A stretch of 40,450 nucleotides of DNA from a virus, in the IMG/VR virus record IMGVR_UViG_3300049432_000025, positions 1-40,450 of that record; one strand, 5' to 3'. A program made the translations under genes and the position numbers. The notes beneath the pieces are model-generated. The model did no database searches, was not told the origin of the DNA, and saw only the letters and a program-made list of their open reading frames with translations. How positions within the stretch are numbered: position 1 is the stretch's first letter; every line of letters begins with the position of its first letter. Below, piece after piece: positions 28,587 to 35,574 of this stretch.

Positions 28587-28605
28587 ACGTACACACAAGG
28601 CTAGT

Positions 28606-28624
28606 ACGGGACGTGGTATCCCGT
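28606..28624. terminator. Hairpin at the end of convergent genes
   Basis: ACGGGA (28606-28611) pairs with TCCCGT (28619-28624) across a 7-nt loop. It begins directly after the stop of the leftward gene at 28625. A weak T-tract only, so it is a possible bidirectional terminator or RNA end stabiliser. Confidence 0.5.
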
Positions 28625-28852
28625 TCAGTCTCGCCGCCAGCGCCTCGCAAATGGGGCCTCGCGGATCACAGAACTTCGACCCCGGAACCGTGGCAGCCCT
28701 TCCCCTGGCTCGTCCCGCACCCGCACGCAGCGGAGCCCGTCACGCTCCATCGCCTCGACCTCTTGCGGAGTCAGCAGCGCATTGGTGATGAGCTGGTCCT
28801 GGTCGAAGATGGCATAGTCGAACCGGGTCACGTCTGCTTCGGTCGCCTGCAC
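28625..28852 (-). CDS. Leftward small acidic protein in the early region
   Basis: A 75-residue protein starting GTG at 28852. It reads QATEADVTRFDYAIFDQDQL, ITNALLTPQEVEAMERDGLR, CVRVRDEPGEGLPRFRGR: acidic, well balanced and more protein-like than the rightward frame over the same bases (28535-28882), which is rich in His, Pro and Arg. It is the only leftward gene in the 15-kb early region. A TACACT hexamer upstream (minus strand, about 28869) could be its -10. No function is assigned. Confidence 0.55.
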   Translation of the reverse strand: MQATEADVTRFDYAIFDQDQLITNALLTPQEVEAMERDGLRCVRVRDEPGEGLPRFRGRSSVIREAPFARRWRRD

Positions 28853-28878
28853 TCGCTGATGCCGGGGAGTGTACGCCC

Positions 28879-29070
28879 ATGAGCCCCAAGAAGATGCCGT
28901 GGCGTGGATCGTCGTCAGGACCGTCAGGGAATGTCGATATCGACATAGCCCGCATGGAGTTGGCGAGCATCAAGGTCTGCGGGTGGTGCGGCCGCGACTA
29001 CGACGCTTGGATGGACCTCGATGAATGGGTCTGCTACGGCTGCGCCATGCACCCGGAGCGCCTGCCATGA
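28879..29070 (+). CDS. Zinc-finger mini-protein
   Basis: A 63-residue protein from ATG 28879. N-terminal basic patch (PKKMPWRG), then ASIKVCGWCGRDYDAWMDLD, EWVCYGCAMHPE: two CxxC pairs 18 residues apart, a standard zinc ribbon. It restarts the rightward chain of overlapping genes after the leftward gene and overlaps the next gene by 4 nt. Confidence 0.7.
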   Translation: MSPKKMPWRGSSSGPSGNVDIDIARMELASIKVCGWCGRDYDAWMDLDEWVCYGCAMHPERLP

Positions 29071-29663
29071 GCAACATCGCCCGCTCCGATTCGCAGCTCG
29101 ACGCCGAAGCCGTAGCACCCGCCCTGCGCCCACTGATCCTCGAACTCCGACGGGCGTTCCACTACGAGATTCAGCCCGGCCTCCATCAGCGCCAAACCTC
29201 GACCAGTCTCGATGAGCTCGACGCCAGGGGCTGGCCGAAGGACACCGACGAGGGGGGAGTCGGCCCGCCATTCTCGGGCTGGTTACACCGCTACCTCCGA
29301 ACAGGAGCCGGCCCCTCTTCCAAGAAGGTCTGGGACCGCGGCCCTGATCCAAGGGTTCGTCCAGCGATGGAGTCCATCTACGTCGCCAGTGAGTGGTGCC
29401 ATGCCGTCCACACCGATCATCAGCGACCGGGATATACGCTGTCGCTCTGCGGAGAGCTTCTATCCCAGGTCGCCCGGTTCGGCCAGGAACCGCAGGACTT
29501 GGCGTGGCACTTCGACCTCGACGTAGCCGACGTGGAGAAGATGCTGCTCCATGCCCTACGTCGTGCCAGAACCCACAGGATCGACTCTGAGGCCCGTCTG
29601 AGCCGTGAACCGGGCAGCGAGGCTCCGCTACCTGAGCGGCGACCGTATAGGCCGGCGGCTTAA
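29067..29663 (+). CDS. Unrecognised early protein, possible HTH
   Basis: A 198-residue protein, among the longest unassigned ones. Features: APALRPLILELRRAFHYEIQ, PPFSGWLHRYLRTGAGPSS, a middle with SIYVASEWCHAVHTDHQRPG, and GELLSQVARFGQEPQDLAWH, FDLDVADVEKMLLHALRRAR, which reads as a helix-turn-helix (DLAWHFDLDVADVEKML). The C-terminus is basic and disordered. A DNA-binding role is possible. Confidence 0.65.
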   Translation: MSNIARSDSQLDAEAVAPALRPLILELRRAFHYEIQPGLHQRQTSTSLDELDARGWPKDTDEGGVGPPFSGWLHRYLRTGAGPSSKKVWDRGPDPRVRPAMESIYVASEWCHAVHTDHQRPGYTLSLCGELLSQVARFGQEPQDLAWHFDLDVADVEKMLLHALRRARTHRIDSEARLSREPGSEAPLPERRPYRPAA

Positions 29664-29666
29664 GCG

Positions 29667-29948
29667 ATGCCTAGGACCACTCCCGTCGCAGCACTGCCCC
29701 GAACCGAAGCGGGCCGCGCGTTGCTCGCCTACCTGCAAGACAACCGTATGGCTCGTACCCCGCAATCCAAAGCCTATCTCGGCATCCTCGCTATCGAAGC
29801 CGAGTCCAGGGCGATAGCCGTCGAGGATCTGGCCCGCTCCTACCACGCTGAGCGCCATCACGGTAGCTATGAGATGTGCCGCGACGATGACTACGGGCTA
29901 GCCCACGGAATCCTCCACAACCTCTCCTGGAAAGGGACCAACCGATGA
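29667..29948 (+). CDS. Unrecognised early protein
   Basis: A 93-residue protein from ATG 29667. RTEAGRALLAYLQDNRMART, PQSKAYLGILAIEAESRAIA, VEDLARSYHAERHHGSYEMC, RDDDYGLAHGILHNLSW. Helical, with a His-rich segment that might bind metal. The stop overlaps the next ATG. Confidence 0.65.
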   Translation: MPRTTPVAALPRTEAGRALLAYLQDNRMARTPQSKAYLGILAIEAESRAIAVEDLARSYHAERHHGSYEMCRDDDYGLAHGILHNLSWKGTNR

Positions 29949-30043
29949 ACCGCCTGACTTCCTACGACCTCCCGATGGGTAGCGCCCTCGCTGTGGCTGC
30001 TGCCTGCCTAATCGTCGGCTTCATTGTTGGGAGGCTGGCATGA
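29945..30043 (+). CDS. 32-residue membrane micro-peptide
   Basis: ATG 29945 to TGA 30041-30043, overlapping both neighbours by 4 nt. It encodes NRLTSYDLPMGSALAVAAAC then LIVGFIVGRLA, one transmembrane helix with a GxxxG-like glycine pattern that favours helix pairing. It is one of several membrane micro-peptides of this phage. Confidence 0.55.
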   Translation: MNRLTSYDLPMGSALAVAAACLIVGFIVGRLA

Positions 30044-30210
30044 CTCGCCGCCGCTGCGACCTATGCCATCGACCGTTCGGCATCATGCCAGCACTGCGGA
30101 GTGAGCGATGGTCGGTTCACCTTTTGTGCGGCTGGAATGCCGTCCGATCTTTGCCTTTGCCATCTAGCGTCGAATCTGTGACGGCTGATCTGATAGGAGC
30201 AACACGATGA
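30040..30210 (+). CDS. Small zinc-finger frame, possibly frameshifted
   Basis: A 56-residue frame from ATG 30040: TRRRCDLCHRPFGIMPALRS, then ERWSVHLLCGWNAVRS, ending at 30210 in ATGA overlap with the next gene. After CDLCHRPFG, another frame reads CQHCGVSDGRFTFCAAGMPS, DLCLCHLASNL to a stop at 30179-30181, which would finish a proper multi-cysteine zinc protein. Either a one-base indel has altered the gene or the assembly has an error here. Confidence 0.45.
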   Translation: MTRRRCDLCHRPFGIMPALRSERWSVHLLCGWNAVRSLPLPSSVESVTADLIGATR

Positions 30211-30659
30211 TCATTCCGATGCACCTCGCCATCGCGGACGCGATGGAAGCCGAGCGCCACGGGTGGGAAATGCCTAGCACCCACACCGATTGGGTGAATT
30301 GGGGCAGCCGCGTCGAACAATGGTTGCTGGCGAAGGGCCATCGACTGGTCACTTCTCCAAGGACATCATCTTCGGTGCGCAACACGCTTGACCGACCACG
30401 AACCGACGCTGGCAAAGCTATGGTTGAGTGGGCCAGTCGCGCCTACCCGAACCAGATCGACGTATGGCGCGAGCACGCCGTACTCATCGAGGTCGAGGCT
30501 GCCGAACCCCACAGATGGATCATTGAGCCCGATGGGGCCGTGGGGTCGATACCCGATCCGTTCATCAATCATCGCGCCGAGTGCTGTTCCGAGAAGGGCT
30601 GTCACAACATCTGCTCGCACCTATGCGGGACCGCGGACGAGATTGTGCCGTCGTCATGA
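30207..30659 (+). CDS. Unrecognised early protein
   Basis: A 150-residue protein with ribosome site TAGGAG (30194-30199) before ATG 30207. IPMHLAIADAMEAERHGWEM, WVNWGSRVEQWLLAKGHRLV, a middle TDAGKAMVEWASRAYPNQID, and a cysteine-rich end AECCSEKGCHNICSHLCGTA that may bind zinc. No family is recognised. Confidence 0.65.
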   Translation: MIIPMHLAIADAMEAERHGWEMPSTHTDWVNWGSRVEQWLLAKGHRLVTSPRTSSSVRNTLDRPRTDAGKAMVEWASRAYPNQIDVWREHAVLIEVEAAEPHRWIIEPDGAVGSIPDPFINHRAECCSEKGCHNICSHLCGTADEIVPSS

Positions 30660-31015
30660 CCACAACTAATGAGGCTGCCGAAGCTCGTGTGGCGGGAAGT
30701 GACGGGACCGGCTGTGGCGATCGCGAGATGAGCGAGCGAATGGCCTTCGTTGAAGCCAACCCCAACTTCCCTAGCGACGAATGGCGCCGGCGATTCCAGG
30801 CGAACATCGAGCGCGAAGCCGCCACGGCCTTCGTTGCCATGCAGTTGCTTGACACGATGCTGCTGAACCCTCCCTCCGAGGGGAGCGACCAACCCCGCCG
30901 ATGCGTTGTCGAATGGTGCAAGGACGACGCGACAAAGGGCCGCTATTGCGGCTTCCATGGCAGGGATGGGCAACCGATACCTACTCGGCCCGATCCGGTG
31001 TCGCCGTGGGACTGA
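30656..31015 (+). CDS. Last early protein, with zinc knuckle
   Basis: A 119-residue protein from ATG 30656. FVEANPNFPSDEWRRRFQAN, IEREAATAFVAMQLLDTMLL, then RRCVVEWCKDDATKGRYCGF, HGRDGQPIPTRPD. The C-x4-C-x8-C-x2-H pattern is a zinc knuckle usually seen at protein ends in phages. It closes the early gene array, followed by the 299-bp gap. Confidence 0.7.
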   Translation: MTTTNEAAEARVAGSDGTGCGDREMSERMAFVEANPNFPSDEWRRRFQANIEREAATAFVAMQLLDTMLLNPPSEGSDQPRRCVVEWCKDDATKGRYCGFHGRDGQPIPTRPDPVSPWD

Positions 31016-31314
31016 CTGAACCGCCTCTCCGTCTTTAGAAGGGTGCCGCTTGACCCGATGTACTACGATGTATGACGCGGGACGTAATGCTCGCACGTAG
31101 TCGAAGTCGCTGACCCTGCGGCGGGACTCGGAAGTACTCCCGCTCAGTCGCGCTCTAGCGTGCTTCGCCGTCTCCGTTCTCAGGCCGCTTCCTCTGCGAA
31201 GCGGTGCCCCCGTAAACTCCTCCCGGCCCTCCATTCGTGGACTGGTCGGGCTCCCCCTTTGCCTTCCCCCTGCGCCCGCTTCGTCGGGCCGCCCCGTGCC
31301 CTCGGAGTAGCCCC
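31016..31314. other. 299-bp non-coding junction between early and late genes
   Basis: No gene is supported here. It holds TTGACC (31050-31055) with TATGAC (31071-31076) as a sub-optimal promoter (15-bp spacer), direct repeats CGATGTA at 31056 and 31066 (10-bp period), and two strong hairpins: GCGGGA/TCCCGC (31121-31143) and CCGCTTC/GAAGCGG (31185-31204). Pyrimidine-rich tracts follow. Placement just before the lysis-packaging genes fits a late promoter and possibly the DNA packaging site (cos or pac). The packaging site is inference. Confidence 0.55.
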
Positions 31315-31878
31315 GTGACCGACGACGCCCTTGCCCGGCTGCATGATGAGAAGCACGCCGCCCACGACGAGCTCGCTCGTGAACGCTGGCAGGCTCACGA
31401 CGAAAAGCACACCACCGAGAACAGCGCACTAGAAACCGCCCTCGACGCTGACCGTCACCGTCTGTCGGATCATCGTGTCTCGCATGAGCAGGCTCACGCC
31501 GGTCACGAGAAGTTGCACGAAGCCTTTGCGGATGCCCACAAGCAGCAGCACGCCTCCGAGAACGACGCCGTAAAGGCGGCCACCACCGCCCTGGATCGAC
31601 GGCTCGACGGCATGAACGAGTTCCGGGCCGCTTTGACTGAACAGTCGCAGACCTTTGCCCGCAAGGACGCCCTCGATGCCCTCGACGTACAGGCCGGTCG
31701 TCAGTACGAGGAGCTGCGAGCCCTGATCCAGACCGAGCGCGAGGAGCGCCGCGCCAACGAGGGCGTCAAGCGGGGCATGTCCCAGACCACCGGCATCATC
31801 GTCGGCGCGATCGGTGTGGCGGCGACGCTCATCAGCATCCTCGTCATCTTCGCCAACTTCGCTACTGGCACGCCCTAG
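31315..31878 (+). CDS. Coiled-coil membrane protein of the lysis cassette
   Basis: A 187-residue protein from GTG 31315 with GGAG upstream (31304-31307). A long His/Glu/Ala-rich coiled coil (HDEKHAAHDELARERWQAHD, HRVSHEQAHAGHEKLHEAFA), then RLDGMNEFRAALTEQSQTFA and EELRALIQTEREERR, and a C-terminal transmembrane helix (GIIVGAIGVAATLISILVIF). Similar coil-plus-anchor proteins with an LDGMNEFR segment stand beside endolysins in many phages. It may help holin timing or bridge envelope layers. Confidence 0.75.
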   Translation: MTDDALARLHDEKHAAHDELARERWQAHDEKHTTENSALETALDADRHRLSDHRVSHEQAHAGHEKLHEAFADAHKQQHASENDAVKAATTALDRRLDGMNEFRAALTEQSQTFARKDALDALDVQAGRQYEELRALIQTEREERRANEGVKRGMSQTTGIIVGAIGVAATLISILVIFANFATGTP

Positions 31879-31886
31879 GAGGCTCG

Positions 31887-32771
31887 ATGGTCTACACAAC
31901 CGCCATCGCGGCCCCTCCGCGCTTCCAATGGGAAACCTCGTCCCAGTACTCGCAAGCTCACAACTGCGGGCCGACGTCGGTCACGAGAATCGCCTGCTTC
32001 TACCGCGACACGTATCTCGGGATCGAGGCGACCCGCAAGACCATCGCCGGGATGGGTCCGTACAACGTCAACGGCCTCTCGTACTACGGCGCTCCTCCGG
32101 GAACTGCCACCAATGCATGGCAGCAGAAGGACATGCTCGAAAAGCGCGGAGTCCCGGCCAGCGTGCGCCAGATCGACAGCCTTGCCGAAATGCACGGCCT
32201 CGTGGACTCGGGACGTAGGCCGATTCTGGTGGGCATTGAGATGTCCCGCGTGGACTCGCAGGTGCGCGGCCACAACTTCGGTGGCTGGCACGCGGTGGTC
32301 ATCGTCGGCCCCGCCTTCGTCAACGGCCTACGCGGGGTCTACATCAACGATCCCAACTTCAACGTCCCCGGCTCTTGGGGCGCCGACCCCACCAAAGGCC
32401 GCCGCTTCTACTCCGACGCGATCTTGCAGGGCGCATGGATCAGCAACTCACCCCGGTACTGCGTGGTGCCCGATCAGCCCAAGGTCATCGCCAGTCCGCC
32501 CCTTCCATCAGGAGAGCTTCCCGTGGACTTCACCTCGCGCTACGGCTGGGAGGCAACCATCATCGCCGGCAAGCCCCGCAGGGCTGGACGGTCGCTGACC
32601 AATACCGACTTCGGCGCCTCGCCCACCGATCAGGCGTTCCACATCATCGCCGAGGTGGTGGGTCAGAACTTCGGCTCGGGTTCGCGCTGGTTCGTGGGTG
32701 CCCAGTACATCAAGAGCAAGTGGCGCTGGGTGTTCTGTCCCCTCGTGGACCTCAAGGGCCGGAACTTCTGA
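31887..32771 (+). CDS. Endolysin with C39-like cysteine peptidase domain
   Basis: A 294-residue protein with very strong site TAGGAGG before ATG 31887. The catalytic domain (1-195) shows Q20 and C27 in SSQYSQAHNCGPTSVTR, H135 in GGWHAVVIVG, and the acidic/Asn partner in YINDPNF, the C39 papain-like triad. A C-terminal part (about 210-294, RYGWEATIIAGKPRRAGRSL, KWRWVFCPLVD) is beta-rich and likely binds cell wall. It has no signal peptide, so it depends on the holin. The call as lysin rests on fold plus neighbours. Confidence 0.8.
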   Translation: MVYTTAIAAPPRFQWETSSQYSQAHNCGPTSVTRIACFYRDTYLGIEATRKTIAGMGPYNVNGLSYYGAPPGTATNAWQQKDMLEKRGVPASVRQIDSLAEMHGLVDSGRRPILVGIEMSRVDSQVRGHNFGGWHAVVIVGPAFVNGLRGVYINDPNFNVPGSWGADPTKGRRFYSDAILQGAWISNSPRYCVVPDQPKVIASPPLPSGELPVDFTSRYGWEATIIAGKPRRAGRSLTNTDFGASPTDQAFHIIAEVVGQNFGSGSRWFVGAQYIKSKWRWVFCPLVDLKGRNF

Positions 32772-32893
32772 TGAGCGTCGATCCGCAGGACCTTCCCGAA
32801 GTGTCCCAAGAGGACGCCGAGAAGCTGGTCGATGAGCCTGTCCCCGAGCCCGAATCAGACGGCTACGGCCAGCCCCAGGACGAGCAGGGATGA
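32771..32893 (+). CDS. 40-residue acidic peptide
   Basis: ATG 32771 shares one base with the endolysin stop; TGA at 32891-32893. It encodes SVDPQDLPEVSQEDAEKLVD, EPVPEPESDGYGQPQDEQG, strongly acidic and proline-rich, with no fold expected. Coupled translation with the endolysin suggests a role in lysis control, but nothing more can be said. Confidence 0.55.
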   Translation: MSVDPQDLPEVSQEDAEKLVDEPVPEPESDGYGQPQDEQG

Positions 32894-32894
32894 C

Positions 32895-33083
32895 GTGTGC
32901 CAGCTCTGCACCTCCACGCCCCGTGACCGTCCCAAGGTAGGCACCTGCTCCGCCTGCCTTCGATGGGGGACCGTCTGGACGATTCAGACCCGCCCGATAC
33001 CGCCTCAGTCACCGTGGCCCGCATGGCGTCGCCGGAATATCTGCGAAGCCTGTTTGACCGCTGCTATTTCAGCCGCCGCATAG
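32895..33083 (+). CDS. Zinc-finger mini-protein in the lysis cassette
   Basis: A 62-residue protein from GTG 32895, one base after the preceding stop. CQLCTSTPRDRPKVGTCSAC is a four-cysteine zinc site, and a third pair CEAC lies near residue 53. It ends just before the holin's ribosome site. Small HNH-remnant or zinc proteins like this are common in actinophages. Confidence 0.55.
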   Translation: MCQLCTSTPRDRPKVGTCSACLRWGTVWTIQTRPIPPQSPWPAWRRRNICEACLTAAISAAA

Positions 33084-33094
33084 GAGACGCCCAA

Positions 33095-33457
33095 ATGTCT
33101 ATCGAAGCCTTCCTCAATGACCCCGCCGGCCTCGCCTTCAAGGGCTTGCTAGTGGCCGCTTTCCTCGACTTCGCCACCGGCTCCTACGCGGCCCTCAAGG
33201 ATGGGACGTTCGCTCTTGACGCTCTGGCGGCATGGGTTCGCAAGCATCTCCTGGGACGGGTCGCGCCGATCGCCACCCTGCTGGTCATCACCTACATCAG
33301 TGGTGACACGATCACCCTCGCCGCTGCGGTCGCTGCGGGCGCGGCCTACACCGCCGAGACGCTGGCCTCGATTGTGGGGAACCTCAATCCTCCGAAGGCC
33401 GGTGACGTTCAGGTGGACGAGGTCGCCGTCGAAGTGAATCCGGTTCCGCAGGACTGA
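33095..33457 (+). CDS. Holin
   Basis: A 120-residue protein with TAGGAGA before ATG 33095. Three hydrophobic segments: FKGLLVAAFLDFATGSYAAL, VAPIATLLVITYISGDTITL, AAAVAAGAAYTAETLASIVG, then a charged acidic tail. The pattern, with LDFATGSYAALKDGTFALDA between segments, resembles the Phage_holin_5_2 type. Directly downstream of the endolysin, it would form the membrane lesion that lets the lysin out. Confidence 0.8.
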   Translation: MSIEAFLNDPAGLAFKGLLVAAFLDFATGSYAALKDGTFALDALAAWVRKHLLGRVAPIATLLVITYISGDTITLAAAVAAGAAYTAETLASIVGNLNPPKAGDVQVDEVAVEVNPVPQD

Positions 33458-33460
33458 CCC

Positions 33461-33661
33461 GTGGAGATCGGGTACTACTCCAGCGTCCCTAAGCCGATTC
33501 AGTATCCGGTAGTGATCGTTGAGTATCACGCGCGGTGGTATGGGCGAGTGCTTCTCCGAGTGGCCGACTGGTTGCGGGATGCTGCGTATTGGCGGGCCGT
33601 CCGAGTGGAAGCCACGATTCCAGACCCGGCCGATCCTAGTTCGATCTGGACGTGGCCGTGA
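33461..33661 (+). CDS. Unrecognised small protein
   Basis: A 66-residue protein from GTG 33461, three bases after the holin stop. EIGYYSSVPKPIQYPVVIVE, YHARWYGRVLLRVADWLRDA, AYWRAVRVEATIPDP. It has an amphipathic helix with many Arg and Trp residues that could lie on a membrane. It overlaps the next gene by 4 nt (GTGA). Confidence 0.6.
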   Translation: MEIGYYSSVPKPIQYPVVIVEYHARWYGRVLLRVADWLRDAAYWRAVRVEATIPDPADPSSIWTWP

Positions 33662-33879
33662 TCCTCGCCATCAACTGGACCCCCTTCTCCTGGTTCCTAT
33701 TGGTCCTTGCCATCCTCCTCGCCTTGGCGGCCCTATTCCTGCCAGAGGACCCCATGACCGCTAACAAGCTGCTGGCTATCGCTGCGCTAATCCTCGCCAT
33801 CGTGTCGGTACTGGCCGTGACTGGCCTACCGCTGCTGGCTATCGCTGTGGTGTGCATCGCGCTGGCGCTGCTGCTCTGA
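33658..33879 (+). CDS. Three-helix small membrane protein
   Basis: A 73-residue protein; GTG 33658 is chosen for its GTGA overlap with the upstream stop. It is almost wholly hydrophobic: WFLLVLAILLALAALFL, LLAIAALILAIVSVLAV, LPLLAIAVVCIALALLL, with one short polar loop (PEDPMTANK). It could be a second holin or an antiholin. Its stop shares a base with the terminase small subunit start. Confidence 0.65.
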   Translation: MILAINWTPFSWFLLVLAILLALAALFLPEDPMTANKLLAIAALILAIVSVLAVTGLPLLAIAVVCIALALLL

Positions 33880-34343
33880 TGGGTCACCGTCGCTACACCG
33901 CAGATCAGAAGGCACAGGCAGTAGCCGACGCCGAAGTCAATGGTGTGGTGCAGGCGGCCGACGCTAATGGCGTGCCCGAATCCACGCTGCGCTACTGGAT
34001 CGACGACCCCAAGTTCGCGGAGATTCGTGTGAAAACACGCGAGGAGCGACGAGACGGCTATCGCATCCTCGTGGCCCTCGCTCAGAAGCGATTGGTGGAG
34101 CTCATCCCGTCGATGGAGCCGCGGGACCTGACCATTTTGCTCGGGGTTGGCCAGGACAAGGATCTGCTGCTGAGTGGCGAGGCAACCGGGCGCACTGAGA
34201 CAAGGACGTGGACCGATGACCTCGGCGATGATGAGAAGCAACGGCTCCGCGACTGGATCGACTCGCTCGACGATCCCGCCACCCCTCCAAGCCAAGGAGC
34301 ATCGACAGAGCCTGCGGTCGAAGCTGGGACCGAGGTTCGCTAA
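33879..34343 (+). CDS. terS: Terminase small subunit
   Basis: A 154-residue protein from ATG 33879, overlapping the upstream TGA by one base. The N-terminal 45 residues are a helix-turn-helix (RYTADQKAQAVADAEVNGVV, QAADANGVPESTLRYWIDDP) that would recognise the packaging site. Central helices (LVALAQKRLVELIPSMEPRD) suit oligomerisation. An acidic tail follows. It is directly followed, with a 128-nt overlap, by the large terminase. The HTH is close to transposase-type repeats, as is usual for this family. Confidence 0.8.
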   Translation: MGHRRYTADQKAQAVADAEVNGVVQAADANGVPESTLRYWIDDPKFAEIRVKTREERRDGYRILVALAQKRLVELIPSMEPRDLTILLGVGQDKDLLLSGEATGRTETRTWTDDLGDDEKQRLRDWIDSLDDPATPPSQGASTEPAVEAGTEVR

Positions 34344-35565
34344 CGAGCAACAGCGGGAGTTCTACGACTCCCGAGCCCGCGAGATCCTGTACTCCGGGGC
34401 CTTCGGTGCCGGTAAGAGCCGCATTCTGTGTGAGAAGGCATTCCACCTCGCTCAACGCTACGACGGTGTGCCGATCGCTATCGTGCGCAAGGTGGCCCGT
34501 AGCCTTCCGGCGACCACCAAAACGACATTCATCCGCGACGTACTCCGTCCTGCAGGCGTGCCGTATCGGGAGAACAAGTCAGAAGGCTGGATCGAGTTCC
34601 CCAATGGGAGCCGCATCACCTTCTTTGGCCTCGACCCAGACCCCGAGACGGGGATGCCGTCCAAGGTCGGATCATTCGATGCCGGGTTCATCTTCGTGGA
34701 TGAGGCGGTGGAGCTAGCAGAGGCCGACTGGGTGATGCTGCAGGGCCGCCTGCGGTCCACCGTGGCTCCCTATCGCCAGATCGCTGCAGCCACCAACCCC
34801 TCGCATCCTGAGCACTGGCTCAAGAAGCGATTCGATGCACCACATCCACATCGCCTGTACCTCCACGCCAGCAGCTTCGATAACCGTCTGCTTCCCCAGG
34901 ACTACTTGGAGCAGCAGGGCGAGCTCACCGGGCTGTACCGGATGCGATACGCCGAAGGGCTGTGGGTTGCCGTCGAGGGTGTGCTGTGGAAGCAGGGCAT
35001 GTTCGGCTATCGCGACGCCCCGCTGCATCGGGTCAACGGCGAGTATGTCCCCGATTACGTCCGTATCGTGGTTGCAGTGGACCCAGCGGTGACGCATGGT
35101 CCCGACTCCGACGAAACCGGGATCATCGTTGCAGCCAGGGGTGCCGATGGTCGTGGCTATGTGCTTGACGACCTATCAGGGACCTACTCACCTGGTCAGT
35201 GGGGCCGCCGCGCAGGGCTGGAAGCCTACGACGAGTGGAAGGCTGATGCAGTCGTCGGCGAGGTCAATAACGGTGGAGACCTCATCGAGTCCAACCTGCG
35301 CAACTGTGGCTTCCGCGGTCGCTATCGGAAGGTCACCGCATCCAAGGGCAAGCGTAAGCGTGCCGAGCCCGTGGTGGCTCTGTACGAGCAGGGGCTCATC
35401 AGCCACGTTCGCACCTTCCCCCAGCTCGAAGCACAGATGTTCTCGTTCGACCCGGAGAACATGAAGTCGTCGCCTGACCGATGCGATGCGCTGGTGTGGG
35501 CGCTGACCGAGCTATTCGAGACACAGACCAGTGGGCGCCCCGAATCATTCTCCGTCGCCGCCTAG
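34216..35565 (+). CDS. terL: Terminase large subunit
   Basis: A 449-residue protein. ATG 34216 is chosen because AAGGA (34202-34206) is well spaced; the start lies within the small subunit gene. ATPase motifs: Walker A GAFGAGKS (about 60-67), Walker B GFIFVDEAVE (about 157-166), and coupling motif AATNPSHP. Nuclease residues: VVAVDPAVT (about 284-292), GEVNNGGD (about 348), and SPDRCDALVWAL (about 418-429). Length and motifs fit terminase_6/terminase_3-type enzymes that cut and pump DNA into the prohead. Confidence 0.95.
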   Translation: MTSAMMRSNGSATGSTRSTIPPPLQAKEHRQSLRSKLGPRFANEQQREFYDSRAREILYSGAFGAGKSRILCEKAFHLAQRYDGVPIAIVRKVARSLPATTKTTFIRDVLRPAGVPYRENKSEGWIEFPNGSRITFFGLDPDPETGMPSKVGSFDAGFIFVDEAVELAEADWVMLQGRLRSTVAPYRQIAAATNPSHPEHWLKKRFDAPHPHRLYLHASSFDNRLLPQDYLEQQGELTGLYRMRYAEGLWVAVEGVLWKQGMFGYRDAPLHRVNGEYVPDYVRIVVAVDPAVTHGPDSDETGIIVAARGADGRGYVLDDLSGTYSPGQWGRRAGLEAYDEWKADAVVGEVNNGGDLIESNLRNCGFRGRYRKVTASKGKRKRAEPVVALYEQGLISHVRTFPQLEAQMFSFDPENMKSSPDRCDALVWALTELFETQTSGRPESFSVAA

Positions 35566-35574
35566 GAGGCGCCA

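Noticed and set aside
28535-28882. 115-codon rightward frame over the leftward gene at 28625
   Set aside because: Its composition (many His, Pro, Arg) looks like an antisense shadow. The leftward frame is balanced and acidic. The ATGA at its end keeps a small doubt.
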